The notes below the pieces were generated by a model. It was not told the DNA's origin. It ran no database searches and saw only the letters and a list, made by a program, of their open reading frames with translations. Of a stretch of DNA of 64,000 bases, positions 22,301 to 31,693 are shown piece after piece. The position numbers were made by a program, and so were the translations under genes. Position 1 is the stretch's first letter. Each line of letters opens with the position of its first letter. Source of the DNA: Micractinium sp. NFX-FRZ (Eukaryota > Chlorophyta > Trebouxiophyceae > Chlorellales > Chlorellaceae); contig JAPTJF010000253.1 of assembly GCA_029339195.1 (NCBI GenBank), forward strand, positions 1 through 64,000, given 5' to 3'.

Positions 22301-23978
22301 CAGGGGTGAGGGAGGGAGAGAGGCAGGGCGGGCGGGCGCATGTAGAGCGGCAGCCGCCCCGCTGAGTCAGTCTCCCAAGGCTGTGACGTTCACAGGCCAG
22401 CAACACCAGGCAGAGGTCGCCCCGGTACGGGCAGAAGCAGGCGGGCGGCTACGGGTGCTTGGACAACAGCAGCAGCAGCAGCAGCAGAAGCAGCAGTGGG
22501 CCAGCAAGCAAAGCTGGGTGAGGCTGCGCATGTGCTGAGGTGTGCATGTGCTGAGGTGTGCAAGTGGTGGGCAGCGGCAGCGACCCCGCACACCCGCTCC
22601 CTGGCACCTGCCACCACACACCCCTCCTGTCGACCAGCCGGCTGCTGCTGTGCAACAGCCGTGGCCCTGCATCACATGAATGAACTCAGCCAGCCCAGCC
22701 CAGCTCACATCAAATGAGGCGTAGTCCTCGGCCACTGCCCGCCAGATGGCGATGATGTTGGCCAGCTCAGCGGTGGAGAAGGAGGCGGGGTTGCCGTCTG
22801 TGTCGTACTGCAGGCAGAGCGAGCGGTACCGCAGTGGGGAGGCAGTGGGAGCCAGGTCAGCAAGGTTGGTGTGGGCGTGCTCAGTGGTGGAAAAGGAGGC
22901 GGTGCGCAGCTGAGGCGGTGCAACAACCGCGCAGGCGCACAGCAGGCGGGGCGGGGACAGGTGGGACAGCTACCAAACGGTGACTGGCTGGGATGTAAAA
23001 ATCCCCCCACTCTTTGTTGCCACACCATGGAAAGAAGGACGAAATGGGTGCACTGGGTCGCATGGCAGGGGCAGCTAGCGCGGGCGGCACTCCAGCAAAT
23101 GCAGCGCCCCCGCAGGTCACCCCCCCTCACCGCGGGTGTCGTGAAGGCCGCGCCGGCGGTGTACGCGTTGTTCCACGCCGTGCCGAGGGTGGTGTGTCCC
23201 GTAAAGTCTAGCAGCAGCACGCGGGTCGCGCCGGGGCGGCTGTGCAGCTTGAAGGCCTGGGAGGTGTCGATGGGGTCGGCACCGCCGGGGGGCGCGCTGG
23301 CCAGCAGCCGGCGGTGGGCGTGGCTGTGCCCGTGGGTGTGTTGCCCGTGCAGGCGGCGGCCAGATGCAGGCTGCTCCGCCACCATCCCCTCACACATGTA
23401 AAGCAGGCGCTTGTTCTTCTTATCGTAGCCCAGGTCGGCATCACGGTCGAATTCCTTGCTCAAGTTTGCAATCGTTAGGCCAGCCTGGGCAGCCACGGCG
23501 CTGACGTCGGTGGCACTGATGGCAGCCTTGGCATCCCTGCATGCCAAATGGGCGGCGGCGGGAGTTGATCATTGACCGCAGGGGCGGTCTGGGACAGGCG
23601 GTGCCCGCATCAGCAGGTGCTGAGGAGAGAAAACCCAACGAGTGCCCCAAGTACCTAATGAATACCCAAGACGGCCATGGCAGCGGCGCCACGAGCGGCA
23701 CCGGCGGCGGCCGCAGTACTGCGGCCGCCCGGGCTGCAAGGCGGGCGGGGGCATCTGTGCACTCTGCTGGCGCCGAAGAGCTTTGCAGATGCCGACTGAG
23801 CCGCCCCTGGCTGGGTACGGCCAGACCTTGAATCATGCGGGGAGTACCTTGAATCATGCGGGGAGTGGCCTCACCTTCCCCAGTGCCAGTTGCCGCCTGC
23901 CCCAGGTTTCTTAGCTGCAGCTCCGACCAGCATCGCGCATGCCGCCAGCAAGAGCGCCAGCCCCCGGCGAGCGGCCAT
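19397..23978 (-). CDS. Secreted zinc metalloprotease 1 with PPC-like domain, Pro-rich linker and C-terminal domain
   Basis: Exons (minus): 23978-23875, 23536-23131, 22807-22709, 22187-22029, 21674-21651, 21434-21371, 21202-21132, 20821-19397; 783 residues. It begins with a signal peptide (basic 'MAARRG', then Leu/Ala-rich core). A prodomain follows with 'DRDADLGYDKKNKRLLYMC' and a His-rich stretch 'HGQHTHGHSHAHRR'. The catalytic domain has the zinc site HELGHNMGLTHD (His279, Glu280, His283, His289) and a met-turn 'WAPIMG' (Met308), as in metzincins. Then comes 'GYYQPLSQWSKGEY', a beta-rich PPC-like region, about 185 residues of SPPPP-type sequence typical of hydroxyproline-rich algal wall proteins, and a C-terminal domain of about 125 residues. 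Likely role: extracellular or wall protein cleavage. One exon is only 24 nt. The substrate is unknown. Confidence 0.85.
19733..20290 (-). repeat. Pro-rich (SPPPP-type) coding repeat of metalloprotease 1
   Basis: Low-complexity coding DNA of short Pro/Ser units such as PPSPPPPSPPS. It links the PPC-like region to the C-terminal domain. The motif is the classic substrate for prolyl hydroxylation and arabinosylation in green-lineage wall glycoproteins. The opposite strand reads as a long Gly-rich open frame with no support. Confidence 0.85.
20923..20975 (-). repeat. Ghost copy of metalloprotease 1 exon 8 acceptor and start
   Basis: On the minus strand CGGCTGCTACCAGCC, with its upstream flank CTGCCCCCTGCCTTCC, repeats the true junction (flank CTGCCCCCTTCCTCCC, exon start CGGCTACTACCAGCC) 123 bp upstream of it. 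The acceptor CAG has become CGA, so the copy is dead. The tandem paralogue (metalloprotease 2) shows no such copy. Confidence 0.6.
23826..23872. repeat. 20-bp direct repeat next to exon 1 donor of metalloprotease 1
   Basis: CCTTGAATCATGCGGGGAGT occurs twice in tandem, just inside intron 1. Confidence 0.7.
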
Positions 23979-24439
23979 GGCAGCTGCGTCTCCGGTGTGT
24001 CTGGTGTGTCTGGTGTGCAGCCGCGCACTGTTTGGAGTATGTGCTGGTCGACGGCTTGGTGTGAATATGTATCAGAGGCTCGAGGCAGCCGGAAAAACTG
24101 ATCCTGACCGGAAGGCGCAAGGTCGCACCGGCCTCGGTAACTTGCACGTTTGGGGCTCTTCGCAATTCAAGCACAGGGCATCTCTAGCTTGCGTTGATGT
24201 CCATCTGGGTTCGTGCAGGCGAGAGCGGCGAAACCGGGCCGGAGAAACGGGCAGCTTCCCGAGCAGTGCTTGCAGCCGCTGCGGCAGCTGGGCAGGAAGG
24301 TGCCACACAGCCAGTGGTCACCAGTGATGTCCAGCGGGCATGTTGGAGGATTGGGCTTTCCTATACCGTTGAGGGGCATGTTTGCTGGGAAAAGCACGGC
24401 TGAACGGGCGCACGGGGTGCCCGGAGGCATAGGGCGGGC
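23979..24439. other. Upstream region of metalloprotease 1
   Basis: No supported coding region. It contains a short GTGTCTGGTGTGTCTGGTGTG repeat at about 23996-24018. It separates the metalloprotease 1 start from the MITE, so the promoter probably lies here. Confidence 0.4.
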
Positions 24440-25007
24440 AATGCTCACAGGGTTAACTTTTTCGTTTTGAGATTTGGCCTGTCTTGGCCTGGAGGTGTTG
24501 TTAGTTTGGTTTTTCCAGGCCAAAAGTTGGCCTGCTCAGCTGGGATTTGGCCTGCTGCCAGGTGGCGGCGGCGGCGGCGGCGTAGCGTGCGTGGCACGGC
24601 GCGGCGCCACGCCTGCTGCCGGGGCCCTTTCAGGCATCTGCCCATCTCCCTTCACTAGAGCATGCGTTCTGTTTTACATAGCAGGGGAAGCCAGTAAGAC
24701 AAGGGCAACACGAACACCGCACGGGAGAGGTAGCAGGCCAGCCAAAGGGTGTGTGGCAAGGCCCCGGGGTCCTGCCAAGGCAAGTGGCAAGGCCTCACTT
24801 CCCATAGCATCGTGCCTGAGTGCCTTTTTTGGCCTGGTGGTTCCCAATTTGGCCTATACTTTGGCCTACCCGCCTCAGCGCACACTGCCACGTAGGCCAA
24901 AAAAATTGGCCTGCGGCGCAAGCGCCGCAGGCCAAAAGCTCGTTTTTTCCACAATTTAAGGCCAAAATTTGGCCTAACAGGCCAAAAAAGTTAACCCTGA
25001 ATGCTCA
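24440..25007. mobile_element. Non-autonomous hAT-type MITE with 8-bp target-site duplication
   Basis: The element spans 24448-24999 (552 bp). Its ends are perfect 15-bp terminal inverted repeats, CAGGGTTAACTTTTT (24448-24462) and its complement (24985-24999). It is flanked by identical 8-bp direct repeats AATGCTCA at 24440-24447 and 25000-25007. An 8-bp duplication with CAGGG-type ends is the signature of the hAT superfamily. Inside, TTGGCCT/AGGCCAA motifs recur at least a dozen times on both strands, mostly toward the ends, like subterminal transposase-binding repeats. There is no transposase frame. A near-perfect 12-bp-arm palindrome sits at about 24909-24934. It lies about 470 bp upstream of metalloprotease 1. 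Confidence 0.88.
24909..24934. repeat. Palindrome inside the MITE
   Basis: GGCCTGCGGCGC, then AA, then GCGCCGCAGGCC: 12-bp arms with a 2-base spacer, able to form a strong hairpin. Confidence 0.8.
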
Positions 25008-25587
25008 GCAGCGTCGCTCCTTGTGCCACACCGCCCGGTACCATGCAGCGGGCCTTGGGTGCATCCCTTCGGCCGCACCTGGATCAGTGCGCCTTCTATT
25101 ACACGTACAGCTACACGCGCATATGAAGCTCGTCAGCAGTTTAGGCACGGGGGTGAAATAAGCATGCAGGAGAGGCCAGTGTTCAGGCAGGCTTCGGGCG
25201 GGCCACCCGGCGTGGAAGCACGATTGCAGTGTGCAAACAGGGGATATGCTGTACTTGGCATGTATGATGGCAACGAAAATGTGAAAGAAGTGAGAAGGTG
25301 AAGGTGAACATCTGGGCGGCGGCGGGGGAGGGGGGTGGAACGATTGCAGTGCTCTGTTGCTTTGTGCTGCAGATAGTGTTGGATGTTGGAGGCGGGGTGG
25401 GTAGTACGCGTGCCAGGAAGCATTCAAGTAATTAGCTTGACTTGCAGTGCTTCGTGTCTTGGTGCTGAGTATGAACGCCTGCAAACGGGGTTCTTGGTGC
25501 TGAGGGTAAATGACTGGGAAAGGGGATGGCAAGGTACGGCAGGGTATGGAGGGGCGCTTGCGTGAGTGTGTGTGTGCATGTGGGTGC
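25008..25587. other. 3' flank of metalloprotease 2
   Basis: No supported coding region. It should include the 3' UTR of metalloprotease 2. A minus-strand TGTAA lies near 25097. There is no remnant of the C-terminal domain that metalloprotease 1 has after its Pro-rich linker. Confidence 0.45.
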
Positions 25588-28500
25588 CTAACCCGAGGCC
25601 GAGGCTGTGGAAAGTGGCGGCGGTGAGGGTGGAGGCGTCGGCGAGGGGCGTGGGCTGGGAGGGGGGAGGGGGCTGGGAGGGGGGCTTTTCGGCGGTGGGG
25701 AGGGGCGAGGGGGTGGCGGGGAGGGGCGAGGCGGCGGTGGGGAGGGAGACGGCGGGCGAGGCGGCGGTGGGGAGGGCCTGGGGGGTGGTGGAGGCGGGCG
25801 AGGGGGTCCAGGGGGCGGCGGTGAGGGCCTGGGAGGTGGTGGGGGTGGGCGAGGAGGGCCCGGTGGCGGGGGTGACGGCGCCGGAGGCTTGGGGGGTGGA
25901 GGTGAGGGTTTGGGAGGGGGTGGAGGGGGTGGGGAGGGGGAAGGAGGCCTGGGTGGGGGCGGGGATGGCCTGGGAGGTGGAGGCGAGGGGCGTGGCGGAC
26001 GCGGAGGTGGCGGGGAAGGGGAAGGCGGCTTGGGTGGCGGAGGTGAGGGCTTGGGTGGGGGCGGAGAGGGGCGTGGCGGCCGCGGCGGTGGCGGAGAGGG
26101 GGCAGGTGGCTTGGGTGGCGGAGGGGAGGGCTTGGGTGGGGGTGGAGAGGGGCGCGGCGGATTTGGGGGTGGTGGTGAGGGTGCAGGAGGCTTGGGTGGG
26201 GGAGGGGACGGCCTGGGGGGCGGTGGGGAGGGGCGCGGCGGCCGTGGCGGTGGCGGGGAGGGAGCAGGTGGCTTGGGTGGCGGAGGAGAAGGTTTGGGGG
26301 GCGGTGGGGAGGGGCGCGGCGGCCGCGGCGGTGGCGGGGAGGGAGCAGGTGGCTTGGGTGGCGGGGGAGAGGGCTTGGGGGGCGGTGGAGAGGGGCGTGG
26401 CGGAGATGGAGGTGGTGGTGAGGGGGCAGGCGGCCTGGGAGGTGGGGGGGACGGCCTTGGCGGTGGCGGTGGCGGGCGGGGTGGTGGCGGTGGTGGTGGG
26501 GAGGGTGATGGCGGGCGGGGCGGCGGAGGGGCGGGAGATGGTGGGCGGGGCGGCGGAGGCGAGGGCTTTGGAGGCGGCGGGGCGGGAGATGGTGGGCGGG
26601 GCGGCGGAGGGGAGGGCCGCGGAGGCGGCGGGTTGGGGCTGGGTGGGGCTGGCGGCGGTGGGGGTGGCGGTGATTTAGGCGGTGGCGGGGATGGGGATGG
26701 GGGGAGCGGCGGCGGGTATCTGAGGGGTGGCGAAGGGGGTGGCGCCGGCGGGCATGTGCCCGCCACAAAGCCGGTGGAAGCCGGCGTGAAGCTGGCCACC
26801 AAGCTGTACTCTCCCAGGCTCCCATAGTTGGTGTAACCGGTGCTGGCACTGGCACCATCACCCGTGCCCGTCACTGACACAAAGTAGCGCCCCTCTGCCG
26901 GAAGGCTGACCGTGTTGCCGCCCGCCAGCACACCGCCCTGAGGGTCCCAGCTGGCCAGAGGAGCCCCGCATGCGCTCAGCAGCTGCACTCGTGCATCCAG
27001 GTTGGTGCGGGGTCTGTTGGTGCCGCTGCTGCTGGGCACCAGGTTGAGTGTGATCGTTGCGCTGCCCGCAGCTGCGTTGAAGGCGAAAAAGTCGACATCG
27101 CCGGTGCGCTCGATGTTGCCGGGCGTCGCCACGTTGGCGGCCAGTGGCGTGGCGGTGCCGGCCGTGTTGCCGTGGTCATCGGCACGGTAGGGCAGCAGGG
27201 CGCTGATCTTTGCAAGGTCGTCCTCTGTGTTGGTGGCGTTTAAGTATTCGCCCTTACTCCACTGGGACAGCGGCTGGTAGTAGCCGACCTGCGGGGACGC
27301 ATGAAGGGGAGCAGACGGGCTCAGGATACAAGCAGGGGGGCAGGCGCGGGCAGGCCGGGAGTCAGGTGGGCAGTAACAGCAGGTGGCAGGATACGAGTAG
27401 AGTATAAACTGGCGGCATGCAGTCAGGCGCAGGCAGGCGCAGCCAGGCGCAGGGGTCAAATAGGAGTGGTGGCAGGTGGTAGGCGCAGGCGGGCCCAGAT
27501 GTTTGAGTGGGGACCGGCGGGGGGTGCCATGCACGGGCAGGCGCAGCAGGCGGGCAACGAGTTGGGCTAGGTGGCTGCATTGGCACACTGAGCTCGTGGC
27601 AAGCCAGCGCACCAGCCCCACCACGTGCAGCTGCCACACACAGCACTTCAGGAGCAGCACGCCTGGCAGGTTAGCCTGGCAAGCCACGGAGGCCAGGCCA
27701 GGCAGAGCAGCAGGCAGAGCAGCAGGCAGAACAGCCCAGCAAGCCCGGCAAGCCAGGCAGGCCAGGCAGCAGCAGCAGCAGCAGCAGGCAGAGCAGCAGG
27801 CAGGCCAGGTCACACAGCAGGCAGGCCAGGTCACACAGCAGGCAGGCCAGATCACACAGCAGGCAGAGCAGCAGGCAGGCCAGGTCACACAGCAGGCAGG
27901 CCAGCTCACACAGCAGGCAGAGCAGCAGGCAGGCCAGGTCACACAGCAGGCAGGGCAGCTCACACAGCAGGCAGAGCAGCAGGCAAGGCAGGCAAGGCAG
28001 GGCAGCAGACAGAGCAGGCAGGCAGCTGGTGTGCCTGCCTACCAACTCACCCCCATGATGGGCGCCCAGCCCGCGTGGCCGCTGTAGTAGGTCGAGCTGC
28101 CCTGCCCGTCGTGCAGCAAGCCTGCAGTGTGAGCGCACAAAAGCAGGCATGTTCAGCCAGCTGCCAGCTGGCCCTTCAAGCCACCAAATATGGCACCGCA
28201 TTCGCGGCCAGCTCTTCAACACGTGTGCTGCCGCCCAATGCCTCACCCAGGTTGTGCCCCAGCTCGTGGCTCACCGCCTCCCACACATACTTTGGGAAGC
28301 CGTTGCCCAGCTGCGGGGGAGGAGAAGAGGCAGCAGGGGGCCAGGAGGGCAGGTGGGCAGTGCTGTTGAGCCCAGGTTATGTGTGCACATGTTGGCATGT
28401 TGGCATGGCAGGCTGGCACACACCCCAACTCCTGCAGGCGGCAGCGGAATGCTGCCCTCTGCACAGCGCTGCCCCCCAGCTGCCTGCCCAGCCCCGGTTC

Positions 28501-30694
28501 CGCTCTGCGTCGTGTGGGGCCCACCTGCGCAGGGAAGACAAAGGCGGGCTGCACACGGGAGGGAGGGGGCGGGGGGGGGGGGGGGGCAAAAGGCAGCGCT
28601 GTTCAGTCCGGCTGCACGCGCATGCATCTCAACAAAAGAGTACGTGTGTCCACCATGTCAGCTGCGCGGGAGCCGAGGCCAGGCCTCGATAGGTGTGCCG
28701 GCATGGGCACGCCGCTGCGCTGACTGCCGCCGCTGGAGCACCGTGACTTCTCCCACTCTGTGATGCCGGAGACATGAAGCCAAGTGTAGCTGGGGACCGC
28801 CACACCACAAGCGGCACACACACGGCTCCGCCCGCCCGCAGTGGATGACCTCCCCCAGCTTGCCGCCCCACCGGTGCTTGTCCTGCCTGCCGCTGTGGCA
28901 CTGTGTGAGGTCGCTCCCACCTGGAGGTAGGGCCTGCCAAAGCCGTTGATGTACGCAATCCCGCCGGCGCTCGACTTGAGCCAGTCGGCAGAGGAGCCTC
29001 CGATGACGGCGCGACTGCCTCGGTTGGTCAAGTCGAGGGGCGCGCCCGCAGCAGTGGTCTCCTCTGTCGTCACATCCACCTGTCATCAATGGGCAGGCGG
29101 GGCGGGGGTTGAAGCGCCGGGGGGTGAGGCAATTGAAGAAGCGGACGGGGGGGGGGGGGCGAGGGTGTGTGGAGAGGCACAGGCACACCCGCAGCTGTCC
29201 GCCTCCTCTGTCGCCACACCCACCACCTGCAGGTCCATACTTTGGGCTCACACACACAGATTCGGCGGCGAGCGGCCCTGGCTCACAGGAACCGCAGGCC
29301 CTAGCTCCTGGTGCCAGCACAAACAGATGGGCATGTACCAGCGCAAGCAACAGCCTGCCAGCCCCGGCTGACTAGTAGTGCATGCCCATGCTGGGCGCTC
29401 AAGCGGGAGCATCGTAAGTATGTATACAGCACTGCTCAGGTGCCCCTGCCTGCTTCCCCGCCACACCCCCAGCCAGCCCAGCTCACGTCAAACGATGCAA
29501 AGTCTTCGGCCACCGCCCGCCAGATGGCGATGATGTTGGCCAGCTCAGCGGTGGAGAAGGAGGCGGGGTTGCCGTCGGTGTCGTACTGCGGGCAGGGCGG
29601 GCGGTACCGCACTGTGAAGCAGTGCAGTGGGTGGCAGGTCAGCAAGGTTGGCATCGGTGAGCTGGCTGGCTCAGAGAGGAGGCAAGGGCAGCCTCCCATG
29701 CTGTACTGTGCTGGCACGGATGGGGAGGCAGCCACATTGTGGCGGTCAACATTGATTCAAGCGCCTGCCCGCCTGCCATGCGCGGGTGACAAAGGCAGGG
29801 TGGGAGGGCGTGAGCAGGCTACAGCTGCTGCCCGGCCGCTGCCTGCCGCCACGGCACACTGCTGTGCAGTGAAGCAACGTGCTCGCCTGTGCCCGCTGCC
29901 TCGACGACCCCCGAGCTGGGTGCAGGTAGTTAAATACAGTCGCAACTGGTAGCGTCGGGCAGTCTGGCAGCAGCAGGCACGCGGCAGGCTGGACACAGGC
30001 GCACCGAGCAGCGGCAGGCATGCGACAGGCTGGCCACAGGCATACCAAGTGGCGGCAGGCAGGGGGAGGCAGCCGGCCTCAGCTCACCGGCGGCGTCACG
30101 AAAGCTGCGTCGTTGTTGAAGCCCGAGTTCCAGGCTGTGTTGTTGGTTACGTGTCCCGTAAAGTCGAGCAGCAGTATCCTGGCGGAGCCGGGGCGGCTGT
30201 GCAGCTTGAGGGCCAGGGAGGTGTCGACAGGGTCGGCGCCGCCGGGGGGCGCGCTGCCCAGCAGCCGGCGGTGGCTGTGGTCGTGGTCGTGGTTGTGTGC
30301 CAAGCGGCGGCCGCCGCCTGCCTGCGCTGCCATGGACTCGCACACATACATCATCCGCTTGTTCTTCTTGTCAAATCCCAAATCCCCATCACGATCAAGC
30401 TCCTTGTTCAAAGCGGCGACGCTCAGGCCGGCGGCGGCGGCGACGCTGGCGGCGTCTTGGCCGATCGCGGCCTTGGCCTCTCTGCGCTTTTTCAAAGGTG
30501 GATTGCATGCGAGTGCGAAATTTGGGCAGCCTGGGGAGAACGGGTGGCGAATACGGACCGAGTGCGGCTCGAAGCAAACGCCCCTGGCAGCCTCACCTGC
30601 CCCAGGCGGTGTGCTTGCCGGTAGGTTTGACTGCCACGGTGTGGATGCTGCAGCCGACCAGCAGCAGGGCCGCAATTAACCGGAAGGAAGCCAT
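25588..30694 (-). CDS. Secreted zinc metalloprotease 2, tandem paralogue with long Pro-rich tail
   Basis: Exons (minus): 30694-30597, 30481-30088, 29585-29487, 29079-28921, 28548-28525, 28310-28247, 28121-28051, 27288-25588; 869 residues. Same architecture and same intron positions as metalloprotease 1: signal peptide ('MASFRLIAALLLVG'), prodomain with 'DRDGDLGFDKKNKRMMYVC' and His-rich 'HNHDHDHSHRR', zinc site HELGHNLGLLHD (His273, Glu274, His277, His283), met-turn 'WAPIMG' (Met302), 24-nt exon, and PPC-like region. Intron sequences are also still alignable to the sister gene, so the duplication is fairly recent. The Pro-rich tail is about 385 residues, twice that of the sister, and the protein stops there ('STASASG'), lacking the extra C-terminal domain. 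Likely a wall-anchored or wall-acting protease; substrate unknown. Confidence 0.85.
25600..26760 (-). repeat. Expanded Pro-rich coding repeat of metalloprotease 2
   Basis: Tandem units of about 28 residues of the type PSPPPPKPPAPSPPPPRPPR, repeated many times, with Lys/Arg between Pro blocks. This is longer and more regular than the equivalent region in metalloprotease 1, suggesting unequal crossing-over or slippage. Confidence 0.85.
27690..28022. repeat. Minisatellite in intron 7 of metalloprotease 2
   Basis: Units of about 21 bp, CAGGCAGGCCAGGTCACACAG, alternate with CAGGCAGAGCAG blocks. Regular copies run from about 27790 to 27995, with decayed copies on both sides. It is absent from the matching intron of metalloprotease 1. 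Confidence 0.85.
29972..30056. repeat. Two-copy ~42-bp tandem repeat in intron 2 of metalloprotease 2
   Basis: Two adjacent copies of a unit starting GCAGGCACGCGGCAGGCTGG / GCAGGCATGCGACAGGCTGG, with several mismatches. Confidence 0.6.
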
Positions 30695-31693
30695 TTTGGC
30701 AGCTGGTGACCGTCTGGCCCCTGCTCGAAGGCCGGCTGGCCCTGACCCTGCTCAAGGACGGCCTGCCACAGCAAACATGTGTTCAGTGGAAGAACTTGCC
30801 ACCACAACAGGCAGATCGCGTTCGAGCGAACGGCAAACCAGCGCTTGTCGCGGCAGCGAACAGATGGAATGCAAAAAATGGCGGGCAAGAGAAGCATGCC
30901 AAATTCGCGCGCCCTGAAGCGAGGCAGGACGGACGAAACCGGAGCGCCGCAGCTGCCGCCAGGGGCCGCAGTATCCGGCGGTCAGCGGGCAGCTGCACCT
31001 GCTGCACCAGCCGGAGGCAGGAGGACGCAGAAGCAAGGACACAACGGTTGGCCTGGCGGCAAAGGCAGAGAAAGGCAGACGGGTGGGGTGTGTGCACCAC
31101 AGCTGGCAGCCGTGTGTTTGGTGGGGTGGGGTGGCGTGCAGCTGTGCGTGCTGGCTGGGCCGCGGCACAGCGGTGGCGGGCGGTTTGCAAGGGACAGGGC
31201 GCCCAGGCAGGCCAGCTGCGCTGAACAGCCTGTTGGCTGAGCCTTGCCGCAGCGATTCTCTGGGCAAAGCTGCGTATTGTGGGTGTCCCTTGCAAGGTTG
31301 CATCTTGTGGGTGTCCCTTGGAAAGTTACATGCCAACACACACAGTGCTTGCTTGAGAGGCATGCTTGGTTGTAGTGGTTCAGCGGGTGAGGCAAACAAT
31401 GACAAGGGGAGGGTGGAAGGGATGGGCAGTGCCGAAAGGCGTGGGGCATGGGTCGCAGTCTGTACAGTTGCATGGTCCGGAGCAAGCAAGATGGGAGGGA
31501 GTGGGAAGGTCCAGGTGGTGACAGGGAGGGGGGCACTAGTGAGCTGGCAGTCTGCACTGCTGAGCTGGCAGGCGGGTGGCGCCCTCACGGCGCCGAACTT
31601 GGGAGCAATGGCAGCAGCCACAGGCTGGCAGCCTTGGAGTCGGAAGCCGCCAGAGGCTGGCGGCAGCCGGGCTGCTGCCGTTTATGCGGTGGT
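30695..31693. other. Intergenic: upstream of metalloprotease 2, 3' region of Ala/Gln-rich gene
   Basis: No supported coding region. TTGTGGGTGTCCCTTG occurs twice (near 31277 and 31304). A minus-strand TGTAA at 31326-31330 lies about 365 bases past the stop of the Ala/Gln-rich gene. The metalloprotease 2 promoter should be in the left part. Confidence 0.45.

Noticed and set aside
22463..22500. CAG-repeat runs (also 36230-36370 and 49258-49325)
   Set aside because: Short and common in this GC-rich genome. The ones at 36230-36370 and 49258-49325 are coding Gln/Ala tracts, so they are not reported as separate repeat loci.
24448..24999. MITE as a Tc1/mariner or PIF/Harbinger element
   Set aside because: Those leave TA or TWA duplications of 2-3 bp. 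Here the flanking repeat is 8 bp, as in hAT.
25607..26827. 406-residue Gly/Glu-rich frame opposite metalloprotease 2
   Set aside because: Same composition effect as above; the opposite strand is the supported gene.
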